DNA from: Rhizophagus clarus
Taxonomy: Eukaryota > Glomeromycota > Glomeromycetes > Glomerales > Glomeraceae
Direction of reading: 5' to 3'
Assembly: GCA_015698045.1 (NCBI GenBank)
Contig: BLAL01000218.1
Location: 1-64,000 of the forward strand
DNA: 64,000 bases
A program made the position numbers and the translations under genes. This document shows, in pieces, positions 21,557-31,476 of the stretch (positions are counted from its first letter, which is position 1; each line of letters begins with the position of its first letter). Below the pieces are notes generated by a model. It did no database searches. It worked only from the letters and a program-made list of their open reading frames with translations, and was not told the DNA's origin.

Positions 21557-22085
21557 ATGTCATCCGAGCTTGAATTATTGAAACAGCGTATCACTGAACT
21601 TGAAGCTAAGAACGACAAGCTTGAGGCTGAGAATGACGCAGGGCAATAGCTCTATTAAGTAAATATTTCGAGTACGTAAAACTTTATGCTATGCTCACTG
21701 GTAAAGATTTGGATGATGTAGACGTTAAAGTAAAATTCATCATCCGATAATAAAAAGCGTGCAGAAGAGTTTGGGTTTAAAAAACCTTTAAAGAGACAGT
21801 CAAATATTTAGTTAGAGATCCAACACTTTCTACTGAAATACAGAAATACAAAGTGGGGGAGCTGAAATAAGGTAATGAATCGGTAAGGCCGTAAGGGTAT
21901 TTTATCAAAAATTAGAAAGGCTTAGAAAGCTCTCCAGATGTGATAAGGATTCCGAGCATAGAGAGAAATTACTTAGCGGTCTTTCACCTACAAATCAAGA
22001 TGAAGTCAAATCGTGGGGGATGTATCTTCCTTTGGATGAGATGATAGAAAGGCTTGAAATGCTAGAACTACTTTCCGAATACTGA
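21557..22085 (+). pseudogene. Decayed coiled-coil/Gag-like gene
   Basis: Starts with ATG and a typical coiled coil (SSELELLKQRITELEAK), stops after 31 codons, then continues through several frames. The last part (about 21910-22085) reads as a Gag-type helical segment (KLLSGLSPTNQDEVKSWG then LDEMIERLEMLELL). Several stops and frame changes make it non-functional. Its Gag-like part suggests a second capture of a retrotransposon-type gag, separate from the intact gene at 39359. Confidence 0.45.
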
Positions 22086-22165
22086 TCATCAGTCCGAGGT
22101 CAGTGATCATCAGCTCGGAAGAATATGCTGGGCCACAAGTTGTGCGACAAAAAATATAGACTAAC
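22076..22165 (+). repeat. Intergenic repeat copy 2 (partial)
   Basis: Carries the first blocks of the repeat (TACTGATCATCAG, GATCATCAGCTCGGAAGA, GCTGGGCCACAAG, TTGTGCGACA) at the end of a Gag-like remnant. Confidence 0.6.
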
Positions 22166-22210
22166 TAACTCATACTAGACATGGGCATTGGTCTGCATCA
22201 GCTGAATTTT

Positions 22211-22793
22211 TTACGAAAATATCGTGCAATTCTTGAGAAGTGTCCTTCGGAAATCACGGGACCGTTTTCCAGGGTTAAATCTGGACATATAAAGATATCC
22301 TATTGCATTTTTATCGGCTTCTATTTCACTTATTTCTCGATTAGTATAACCATCAATATCAAGAAGATCTTGAATTGTGCTTATATCCCGTTCCAAATAT
22401 AGAAGTAAATGATAAAATTTCCCCAAGTGACATTTCCCCAAATGTTACATCCATAAGATCTTGCATATTTTGATGTAATATTGTAAGGATGGGGTGACCA
22501 CAGATATCAATCTTCTCCTGTATCGGTTTTAATTCCCCCACCAAATCAAATAACAGCCGAAATGAATCTTCAAGTGTTTTTCCTTTCTTGCTTTGATCCA
22601 ATGCTGTTTGATTTATATTGTCATTAATAGGTTCCAGAGGGACCATACCGAGTTTTTCCTGAATAGCTATTATATCTTTCTTCTTATATAAAAGCAATTC
22701 ATATAAAAGCTCTTCATATTGCTCATCATATAAATCAGCATTGACTTGATCGGAATTATTATTAGTATTTCTTGACATGATTCTGGTTAGCAT
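22211..22793 (-). pseudogene. Unknown protein with two repeats of a LLxYKKDI-type motif; apparent frameshift
   Basis: The minus-strand frame from 22793 (or the internal ATG of MSRNT) gives 144 aa. Near 22430 a neighbouring frame continues as 76 aa. The parts contain matching segments, ELLLYKKKDIIAIQEKLG and HLLLYLERDISTIQDLLD, which argues that both frames belonged to one gene with a duplicated helical motif. I do not recognise the family. Confidence 0.45.
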
Positions 22794-22795
22794 TC

Positions 22796-23130
22796 ATTCA
22801 ATTTTGAGTCCGGAATACTGATCATCAGTTCGGAGCAGTGATCTTCAGCTCGGAAGAATTTGCTGGGCCATGCGAAGCGCCTCACGGCCAGGTTAAAATA
22901 GGCCGATCATCAGTCAGGTCTTGTGCGACATATTAATTTTGCATATATATTCGAAAAAGAAAACATACTAACCAGTACCTCTATTTTTTCCCAAAACGAA
23001 TGTGAGAAACTGTGAAAGGAGGTCTAGTTGCAACACAGGACCTACCGTAAAAGTTAATATTAGTATCGAAAGCATATGTTATGAAAGGCTGAGGACTTCA
23101 CAATTTGAGATCGCCAGGCGTAAGACCAAC
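22796..23130 (+). repeat. Intergenic repeat copy 3 (about 330 bp)
   Basis: Full-length match to 19589-19890 with small indels. Its inner motif CTTGTGCGACA also appears near 33155 and 33265. The copies mark boundaries between cargo genes, so they may be transcript ends or recombination points. Confidence 0.7.
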
Positions 23131-23428
23131 TATATGTCTCTCCGGTAGATCTACATGTGAAAAGGTATGAAGATTCCGTTTGCATGTGCTTTCATGAAGC
23201 TCTTGGCATCATACGACAATACCAATTACGCTATATACCTCCTTAACATTTTCCCAGGCATATATAAAGCATGTAGGAGTATGTGGAAGTTCAGCCAACT
23301 TTCCGCAAAAATATTCCTGTAAAATAGTTTCACTAGCGTAGCTAACGCAAAATAAGGTATGTATATGCCAGAAGTTATGTATGTATGGGAATGAGTTTTT
23401 CTCACTATGGGCCTTGTATTTAGGAAAG

Positions 23429-23788
23429 ATGTCTTCTATTCGTCTTAACTGCTTTCTTCGTGGTGGAACCGTTAATAACATTTTCGATGTAGAAATTGAC
23501 AATAATTTGTCTGTTGGTGCTCTGAAAGATCAGATCAGAAATGTCCGGCAAGACTTACGTCAAGAAAACTTCGATCTATACGAAGTTAATTTTTTTCAGC
23601 CCAATTTTTCCATAGTCTCTTCTGTAAACAGTTTTGCGATTAGACAAGGAGTGTTTATGGTTCCACAAAGAGAAATTTCTAATTATTTCTCTACCTTGCG
23701 TATCAATACTCTCATAGAAAAGCCACCTTACCCTCAAGAAAACGGTGAAAGGGGTGTTATTCACGTCCTCATATACCCTCAAAATTAA
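23429..23788 (+). CDS. Stand-alone Crinkler (CRN)-type N-terminal domain
   Basis: 119 aa from the ATG at 23429, the second in frame. This start puts MSSIRLNCFLRGG at the N-terminus exactly where CRN headers begin. The rest follows the ubiquitin-like CRN N fold: VGALKDQIRN, NFDLYEVNFFQPN, and a final HVLIYP strand. CRN proteins are modular, with this header followed by a variable C-terminal domain that is often nuclease-like. Here the ORF ends right after the header, so it is either truncated or a header-only form. A PD-(D/E)XK gene starts 345 bp downstream. CRN genes are abundant in this fungal group and in oomycetes. Confidence 0.75.
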   Translation: MSSIRLNCFLRGGTVNNIFDVEIDNNLSVGALKDQIRNVRQDLRQENFDLYEVNFFQPNFSIVSSVNSFAIRQGVFMVPQREISNYFSTLRINTLIEKPPYPQENGERGVIHVLIYPQN

Positions 23789-24133
23789 TAATTATTTTTA
23801 TATCATGTAATGCGATCTATTCGCAATTATTATGTATTGTAGGCCCCTTCCGGCAACGTTTTTTATTTCATAAATAAAGCATATATTATATTCTTGTCGT
23901 AAAAATGTCACGTGTAATGATGTAATATAATCGCCTGACAATCCTGTACTACATCTTAATTGCATATATATTGGGCAAATGCATTATGAATCGATACAAA
24001 AAAATCTATCATTTCTACCCGAGCGCTTTACACCGGAAACCAAAAATACTTTTATATCCATAAACCAGCTTTACCTGTAACTGCAGTCAAGTGCATATTT
24101 TTTCGCAAGCACAAACTCACATATATAAAAACC

Positions 24134-25309
24134 ATGTCTTCACAAGCTTCTTCACCTGCTTCACCCGCCTCAATAACGGAAGAAATATCCACTAGAACAA
24201 TGTCGGACGTAGTTAAGGATTTTAATACAGAGGAGCTTATCGACTATTTGGGGAGGAAAAACTTAAAACTCGATAAAGATGATATTAAAATACTTCGTAA
24301 AGAGAAAATTGCTGGCTCTGACTTTCTCAAGTTAACTAAAGAGGACTTTCGTAGTATTGGTTTCGCATTAGGTCCAACAACAAGGCTTACAGAATTCATT
24401 GAAGGTCTCAGCCAGAAGCTACGAAACTATTCCTCGCTTAAAACTCTTGACGATCTGAAGGAAATGTTACGTAGAAATAAAGTTAATGGAGAAGATATAA
24501 CGAGCATCAAGCAATTTACTCCTGGTGGGTGGTTATTCTTAATTTTTTCAGATTAGAGATCATATAATAACTTATTTTATTCTCTGTAGTCTTCGAGGAA
24601 GTCAATGACGATGATAAGGCGCTCATTCACTGTATGGAGGATATAATCTTGAAACTTTCGAACGTGGAAACCATGACCGATGCTAACGAGGCGACGCGCT
24701 GTGAATTTATTTCAGCAATATTACACGCATCTATCGCGATAGCTAAAAATCTCACCTCTCAAGACATATTTATAGTTTTACAAAAAGATATATCCGGTGA
24801 GGATGCAACAGGCCGGGTGGACTACGCAATCAAAAGTCTAGAAGACCTTCTTTGCATCACCGAAGGAAAACCACGTAATATTAAAATCGGATATGCGCAG
24901 GTAAATTTACTATCCGTTCGTGCTTTATAGAAGATTCAATAGTATTAATAGCATTTTATTTTTTCTTCAGAATCTGGCGCAACTTGAAAGTGCATTCCAG
25001 ACCAACAAAAAGAAACGAACCGCGGATCAAGCGTTTGGGAATGACTATTTCGACTATATCTATGGTATTGTGACCACAGGTACAGAGTGGCATTTTATCA
25101 TATATACTCCTGATGGTATATACTCTACGAGTGGAAGCGAATACCAAATTAATCTCACGAAGTCCGCAGTTAAAGATAATCCCGAATTACTTCGAAGCAA
25201 CGTGAAAAGGGTAATAGGTATAATTGTTGGGTTGTTGAAGGATCGGGTTAGTGTTGATAGTTCCCCAGCTAGCAAGAGGGCTAGAATCAAAAAAATTATC
25301 AAAAAATAA
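24134..25309 (+). CDS. SAM domain plus PD-(D/E)XK nuclease-like protein, three exons
   Basis: Exons 24134-24524, 24590-24900 and 24971-25309, joined by clean GT-AG introns, 346 aa. An N-terminal SAM domain (about 20-95, with ELIDYLGRKNLKL and DFLKLTKEDFRSIGF) is followed by a restriction-endonuclease-fold domain: GRVDYAI supplies the catalytic Asp, ITEGKP the E-x-K and NLAQLESA the trailing Gln. A strand IYGIVTTGTEWHFIIY follows, and the basic C-terminus (SKRARIKKIIKK) could be a nuclear localisation signal. Such domains are common C-terminal modules of CRN effectors and nucleases. All key residues are present. Its last codons and 3' flank (AATATGTATC...CCCAA...TTGTATTTATTT) match the region after the secreted-protein gene at 21308. 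Confidence 0.75.
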
Positions 25310-25522
25310 TATGTATCACGGTTCAGTTCCCAACCTTTGTATTTATTTTTTGTATATATTATTAATAAAAAATTTCTTGACAAAATTTCGCTTACGACGA
25401 AAAGCCGGAAACAATAGTCATCCCTAATAGGATACAAAAAATTAAGGAGTTCGATCTCCTATATCCACAGGTATAAGCTATTGCGTCACAGGCATGCATA
25501 ATCTGCCGGGGGAATTATCCAT

Positions 25523-25963
25523 TCAATAATTGTTAAGATCCCAACCTTTCACGGGATCGGCTAACGCATCCAAGAGTGCATTATGTTCTTTCACCCCAAA
25601 TGCATTAGACCTAGAGAATGCGTCGAATAATCTATTTTTTTCTCGATCAGATATGTCTGGAAGACGTCTGGTAAATTCCATGAGTACAATGTTCCGATGA
25701 CGAGCTTCCCGGGTTTGATAAAGTTTTTTCAAAGCATCTTCACCAAAACGTCTTTTATAATCCCATCCGGTATATCTTTTCCTAGGGTCCCAATAATTGT
25801 CCTGATCATCATCACTATCTTCTTCATCGATGTCAGATTCGTTATTGTCATCATCATCCATGTTGACGGGCGAGACTTCATTATCTAATAATCCCAAAGC
25901 CTCTAAGAATTCGTATACCTCAATCTTATCACCAGCACTAGTGTTAGAATAGGTTTGTTCCAT
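25523..25963 (-). CDS. Acidic unknown protein
   Basis: 146 aa with an Asp/Glu-rich stretch (residues 36-55) and a charged helical C-terminal half (DYKRRFGEDALKKLYQTR...). No signal peptide, membrane segment or known motif. It lies opposite to the SAM-nuclease gene with a 213-bp convergent gap. Confidence 0.5.
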   Translation of the reverse strand: MEQTYSNTSAGDKIEVYEFLEALGLLDNEVSPVNMDDDDNNESDIDEEDSDDDQDNYWDPRKRYTGWDYKRRFGEDALKKLYQTREARHRNIVLMEFTRRLPDISDREKNRLFDAFSRSNAFGVKEHNALLDALADPVKGWDLNNY

Positions 25964-27282
25964 GATGATAATATACTAAAATACCTTATCTTCAATTTAG
26001 GTTATTTAGCTTCTCTCGTCTATGGTCGCTCCGCACTGTAGTAAATACCCAGCATCAGGCGAAAATATGTTACGTCACTAAACACATGATAAAATACTCA
26101 TGGAAGTTCACGAGAACCATGATATTTGATGATCCCATACCTTAGTCAGTAATGAGTCCCACCATCTCTCCGGTAACCGCCTAGAAGAATTATTGGGCGA
26201 ATCAATTACTCGCATTGAGTGAATTATGTATTTCTTTTTTTTTCGAATCACGTGGATGGCTTAGGTGCACAGTAAAACGTCATTTATACTTCTCCGCAGT
26301 AATACGTCACTGGTTCACATCCGCAGAATATTCTATGCGCAGTAGTACGTCACCGGCATCCACAGATATGGACATGTGATATGACTACGCCACTGTGGCA
26401 GTCATTGCTAAGAATTTTTTGTGTTGTTTTCGTTATACACTTTCCCGAAAGTTCTGGTATGTTTTTTACTCGAAGATTCTGGTATAATTTTTATTGACAT
26501 GAATTAATCAGCCCTGACTTGTATTACGCAGATCATGGTGATAGAACGAAATGAATATGGAAATCGGCATGATCTTCGAGCGCTTGATGCTGATAAACGG
26601 TAGATTTTTATTACCTTACTAGCATTACTAACGTTAGCGTATTCAAATTACATGTATAGGCTAATCGCACATTAATCCGTTTTTGAATAGGAATTAGTAA
26701 TACATGTATGATTCGTCATCTACGGATCTCGATCCATGATGAACAAATATTCCGATTTTTATTCTTTTTTTTGTGATTACAATTGAAATAGGGGTAGGGT
26801 AATAATAACTATTCTACATAACGAACTTCCTTTTTTGGGGAGGCTGTGAACTTAAACAAAGATACCCACATGCGATCTTCTGTTTTGCAAGAGATCTTAG
26901 AAGTAAACGGAAAATTTTGAGACACGGCATTGCTCCATTAGTGTTACATTAAGTTGTCATAGAACCGTAATTCGTCGGATTTACTTTTAAGCCGTATTGT
27001 TAACTTCATGGAGAGACATTTGTTATTAGACGGGATCCAGGCCGTTATAATTGCTTTAGCTGAAAAAATATAATTATGAAAAATATAGTTATGACAAATA
27101 CACGTAATTTTTATTAAATCGGGTTAAATTCTCTTTTCGCGCATAGTAGGCATACAGTATAAAATAAACCTTTTTCCCAGCGCATTTACGCAAGATAACT
27201 ATTGCTATTAAAAAAATCAAGCGATATTATCTAAAAAACTTGATCCACCAATAAAATCTCAATAAAATTACTACGCCTAATC
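25964..27282. other. 1.3-kb intergenic interval with repeated TACGTCAC sites
   Basis: No gene supported. Contains a cluster of GCAGTARTACGTCAC repeats (26268-26354) and further TTACGTCAC and TTGCGTCAC copies near 26070 and 25484. It separates divergently transcribed genes, so it may hold both promoters. Confidence 0.5.
26268..26354. promoter_or_regulatory. Three near-repeats containing TACGTCA (CRE-like)
   Basis: CACAGTAAAACGTCAT (26268), CGCAGTAATACGTCAC (26295) and CGCAGTAGTACGTCAC (26338). TACGTCA is the core bound by many ATF/CREB-type bZIP factors, so a control region is possible. There is no other evidence. Confidence 0.35.
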
Positions 27283-28191
27283 ATGTCCAGTTTGTCATTG
27301 CTCAACTCTTCGGAAGCCATGTCATTTTTGGCCTTAACCGTCATTTTTTTGTTCATTAGTCCAGCGATATTCGTAGGAATCGTCACCATGTATGGAAATC
27401 TAAAACAAAAGATCTCTAATGAACTTTCCGCACATGTCATCAAAATTCTCATCGATCTTGGTATACTAAATAATATACCGGGAAAGAGGTCACTTCATGA
27501 CCAGATCTCTACTGAACTTAATGATAAATTTGACACATGTATTTCCGATATTAATTCTATTTTCACTGAGAAGCTCGACAGAATCAATAATGATCTTAAT
27601 AATAAACTTACCGCGGAAAACAAGGCACGTGATGATGACTTCACTAAGGAGACGCAGAAAATCTTTTCAATGATCAGTACTGTTACCGAAAGGCTTGATA
27701 GGATCGAAGAAGCCTGTCATAATGATTTTGGAAACATTTCGTCCGAATTTACATCAATCAAAGCTTCTATTGAAATTCTTCAAAATGATTTGGTCCAACG
27801 TTATGCGGTTGTCCAAAGAGCCGATTTCGATCAACAAAGCGTGTTCAATGAATCTGAAACTAATGAATCTGAATTGGGAAGTTCGCTAAACTCTGCCTCA
27901 GCTTCAACTAGTTCAAGCTCTTCATCTGAAGGTTCCAATTTATCTGGAATTTTTGATATTACTGGAGACATTAAAATTTGCTTTAAACAACACTTTGATC
28001 GACTTATGAAGGCGAGGAATTATACTTTTGATGAGATGTGTTACTCGGTAGCGGTAGATATTCGTAGTCTTGGAGGGAATATTAAAATCTCAACAGTGAA
28101 AACTTTTTATAGTGGTGTTGGTCGCAGTACAGTTAGTACTGTTAATCAGATAAACGCATGGGTAGCTAGTTTTAATAATAATGCGGAGTAG
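27283..28191 (+). CDS. Membrane-anchored coiled-coil protein with helix-turn-helix-like C-terminus
   Basis: 302 aa. One strong membrane segment at residues 13-36 (FLALTVIFLFISPAIFVGIV). Heptad-like coiled coil from about 75 to 175 (ISTELNDKFDTCISDINSIF...), a Ser-rich linker, and a C-terminal helical domain (FDEMCYSVAVDIRSL...IKISTVKTFYSGVGRSTVS) that has the look of an HTH DNA-binding unit. Membrane anchoring of a DNA binder could tether genomes. Virion envelope protein is the alternative. No family recognised. Confidence 0.5.
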   Translation: MSSLSLLNSSEAMSFLALTVIFLFISPAIFVGIVTMYGNLKQKISNELSAHVIKILIDLGILNNIPGKRSLHDQISTELNDKFDTCISDINSIFTEKLDRINNDLNNKLTAENKARDDDFTKETQKIFSMISTVTERLDRIEEACHNDFGNISSEFTSIKASIEILQNDLVQRYAVVQRADFDQQSVFNESETNESELGSSLNSASASTSSSSSSEGSNLSGIFDITGDIKICFKQHFDRLMKARNYTFDEMCYSVAVDIRSLGGNIKISTVKTFYSGVGRSTVSTVNQINAWVASFNNNAE

Positions 28192-28969
28192 CGGGGAAGG
28201 AACTGCCAATATATGGGTTAGGGCTCGGCAGGCATTTATGCTTTATTCCTCCCTTGAAACAACCTGCTACTCTATTATTTTTTACTTTCATTTTTACATA
28301 GCCGGCCGGCACTTTCTCATGTATTACTTTGCAATAAAGAATGTTTTGATTGATTTTTAAAATGTGTGCGTTTTTCAAATGTAAATATAAATCTATACAT
28401 GTGATTATTAAGTCATGATAGTAAACTAAATGATTCCCGATTTATACTTTCATTTGAGAGAAATACATGATAGCATCATTATGCGTGTAACAATCGAACA
28501 ACTAAAATGATTCCCGTTTTATACCTTCATTTGAGATAATCTCCAACACTGTGCCTATGACACAATTTATTAATATGTAATCACATTTACATTCAGGTAA
28601 TGTAATCTTTTCCGAAAAGTTTTTCGAAAATGACAGTGACAAATAGTGTAGATCGGTTAAAACATATGTACTCCATTTTCTGAAATTTAGCGGTGATCTG
28701 CGTTCCAAATGATATCCCAAAAAATCAATATGGACGTGTTGTATCAGCCCATATGATCAAATCTCAAAATGTTTTCCACTCAAAGTAAATGGGCGCAATG
28801 CTTATCAAAATAAATCTGTCTTGATGGGATTTCGTTTGAGATAACATGTTTTGTTTGGCGATAAGAGCTCACCCGAAGATAGATAAGCTTAAGTATTTAA
28901 GTATTTAATGAACTTAATCCTGATGAATTAACAATTATTTTTATACAGAAACTTAAAGCAATAAGTAAG
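28192..28969. other. Intergenic interval without a supported gene
   Basis: AT-rich. A short antisense ORF at 28502-28720 has no recognisable domain. It contains a duplicated phrase (AAATGATTCCCG...TATACTTTCATTTGAGA at 28428 and 28505). Confidence 0.45.
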
Positions 28970-29677
28970 ATGTGCACCATCAACCCAACAACGCTTACTG
29001 ACTTCACAAATTTTAATTCTGCCAAATACAATACCCTCCCTGAAGTTGTTGTTTCCTCTAAAATCTTACAGCAACACTCTAATTTTGCCGAACTCCTGGG
29101 AAAAATCTATTCCCTTACCAAAGCACATTCCATTGAATTGGGAGTTCGATTAATCCATCGTCATATGCAAGTAGACGAAGGAAAAGTTATGATCGAGAAA
29201 TTCCAGTTCCACCAAAACGCACCGGCCTTTATCACCTCGGCTGGTTTTCCAACTGACCAAGCTTATCCTGCGAGTTGGTTACTTGAGGACGATGGCAAAT
29301 TGACTGTATTTGAGTATTCCACGGATATTTTGGTGAAGCGTACCCTCCAAAAACTTATCAAGGATCCAAGTATTTTCGTGGAGATGTGTGATTTAATCAG
29401 GGACTATCACTTTGAGAATTTACTTGCGCCTTGTATCACCGCACGAGATTCATTGAAACATTTTGAAAAGGAAAACGGATTTGTGGAGACGACTGATTTT
29501 AAATCCAATGCTAGTATTGTGAAGAATATGAAAGATTCTCAGATAGTGGATGATAAAAACGCAATTATTAATACCATGTGGGCGTATTCAGTGAGCGATA
29601 ATTGTTTTGGAAGTGACAATCGTTGTGTTATTCATTGTAATAGTAACAATCATTGTAACTTCCATACAGATCCATAA
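28970..29677 (+). CDS. Fungal-type uncharacterised protein with LGVRLIHRH motif
   Basis: 235 aa, ATG preceded by AAGTAAG. The middle has ELGVRLIHRHMQVDEGKVMI and a later PASWLLEDDGKLTVFEYS, a pattern I associate with a family of uncharacterised proteins scattered through fungal genomes; I cannot name a function. The C-terminal 30 residues are Asn/Cys/His rich (DNRCVIHCNSNNHCNFH), possibly metal-binding. Probably cargo acquired from a fungus. Confidence 0.5.
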   Translation: MCTINPTTLTDFTNFNSAKYNTLPEVVVSSKILQQHSNFAELLGKIYSLTKAHSIELGVRLIHRHMQVDEGKVMIEKFQFHQNAPAFITSAGFPTDQAYPASWLLEDDGKLTVFEYSTDILVKRTLQKLIKDPSIFVEMCDLIRDYHFENLLAPCITARDSLKHFEKENGFVETTDFKSNASIVKNMKDSQIVDDKNAIINTMWAYSVSDNCFGSDNRCVIHCNSNNHCNFHTDP

Positions 29678-30245
29678 GGTTTTAGCGATATGGTTTCTGT
29701 GCAATTATTTATTAAAATAATTATACATCTGTTTAAACTTAATGTTCGCTTACAAATTTTATTATATGCTTTATCCTAAAAATTTTGTGATATTGGTTAT
29801 CGTTTAATGCTGTAATACTATCCTTAATAGAAGCGTTCGAGCTTTACTCCGCCACACATGTGACATGATACCTTTGGTATCTTCTCTGTACTAAAATTTA
29901 TCGTCTAAAATGATAATAAAGTTCATCCACAATTCGGGTTTATATTTTTTATTTGCTTGTCCATCAGCCCAGTAGTTTGCGGAAATTTTGGTGTGTATAT
30001 ATTAAAACGATTGGCCGATCATCTCGTGATTTATAGAAACTCTGGAACTCTCCTAGATAGGGAGATCACATGTGATACAAATTTTAGTTTAGCCGTCTAT
30101 GGTGATCGGATCTAATTTACCCGAACAAATCGAATAAAAATGAATCCGATATTTATTATAATATACTTGATATAAATCACTATAAATCAGCTAAAAACAC
30201 TATAAATCAATAAAACGCTATTTTATCACTTAAACATTTATAAAG

Positions 30246-31088
30246 ATGGATTTAGATAGTAATGCTTACTATAAGCTTTGTTCACCTGATTGTGGTGATA
30301 AATATAATAAGATATTAAAAGCAATACACCTTTTACAACATAAATATGATAATGAAACACCAGAAATGTGGTGCTCTCGTATCCGTGGTCCATTTAGAAA
30401 AATACTCGAAGAGAACCCAGAAATATTTTCTAAGAATGGATATATTCGCATGTATGCAAAGTTTTATGAAGATGGTAAAGGGTTTCATCCTAGTGGAAAT
30501 CTAACAAATTATATATATTGTAGTGTGTGTGACTCCCTAGTATTCATCCCTGAAAGGCTTATAGGCGAATTTCTCTATCGAGATGGCCACTTGAAGAGAT
30601 GTATTACTAAAGTTACTAGTTCAATCGAACATGCAAGAAAAAAAGAAATTCTCCAAGCTATTAATAGGAGGAAATTTCAGATCTGGCAGTATAAACAGTA
30701 TATATTACAAGAAGAGGCTGAAATAAAACGTCTTCAGCTAGAGCTTTCACCCCAATCTACTTCACATTCGGAAAAGGATAAATTGGCATCAGTATCATAT
30801 GATTATGATGGTCGTTCAACTGGCTATAAAGCTTACCTTTTGGCTAAAGCAACTATGGCAAAAGATACTATGCCAAGTGCTCCAAATTTCAAGCCAGCTT
30901 ATATTCCACCTGCCAGACAAGAAATGGTTTCGCCAACTTTTTATCAATCATCAGCTCCAAATGAGACCATAAGCGAAATATTTATCTCATCTTGGTATGC
31001 TAAACAAAATAACTTATTACCATCTATAAATAATCTTAATCAGCCCGCATTAAGATTGAGAGATGGTACAAAAATCACATTCGTTTAA
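30246..31088 (+). CDS. Unknown zinc-finger-like protein, paralogue A
   Basis: 280 aa. Shares with the next gene: YDNETPEMWCSRIRGPF (versus YETPQQWAIRVKD), a CxxC...HxxxC pair (CSVCDS...GHLKRC), ISSWYAKQ near the end, and a terminal LRLRDGTKITFV. A coiled-coil insertion (residues 135-165) is unique to this copy. The downstream 150 bp is almost duplicated after the second gene, so the pair arose by tandem duplication. Function unknown. Confidence 0.6.
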   Translation: MDLDSNAYYKLCSPDCGDKYNKILKAIHLLQHKYDNETPEMWCSRIRGPFRKILEENPEIFSKNGYIRMYAKFYEDGKGFHPSGNLTNYIYCSVCDSLVFIPERLIGEFLYRDGHLKRCITKVTSSIEHARKKEILQAINRRKFQIWQYKQYILQEEAEIKRLQLELSPQSTSHSEKDKLASVSYDYDGRSTGYKAYLLAKATMAKDTMPSAPNFKPAYIPPARQEMVSPTFYQSSAPNETISEIFISSWYAKQNNLLPSINNLNQPALRLRDGTKITFV

Positions 31089-31099
31089 CGACTGAGAAA

Positions 31100-31255
31100 T
31101 ATATTAATTATAGACTATTGAAGATTAATATCATTTAGCTAAAGGCGCAATGTATAACTTATACTTTATTTTTTTGCACTATATAATCTGCATACATGAT
31201 CGCCTAGTATAATTGTGAAATGTATCACCTGCATAATTTATGCGGGATAAAAGTA
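31100..31255 (+). repeat. Duplicated 3' flank, copy A
   Basis: About 150 bp (TTAATTATAGACTATTGA, ATCATTTAGCTAAAGG, GCAATGTATAACTTATAC, ATCTGCATACATGATCGCC) nearly identical to 32258-32410, directly downstream of paralogue A. The DNA is more conserved than the coding parts, so it may be functional. Confidence 0.75.
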
Positions 31256-31476
31256 CGCTATGCATGTACTGTAAATATAAAATTAGCATAGCCCAAGATG
31301 ATCCTATATAAATTCCCAATATGCTTGTAATCGAATAAAAATGAATTTGGATTTAACAGTGTATAGTCCCACAAATCAATTAACCGTATAAATTTGAATG
31401 ATGATATTATCTAGTATAAGTTGCTAAAGAATTACTAGAATTCACTAAAAACGCTATAACAAATAAATCGTTAAAT

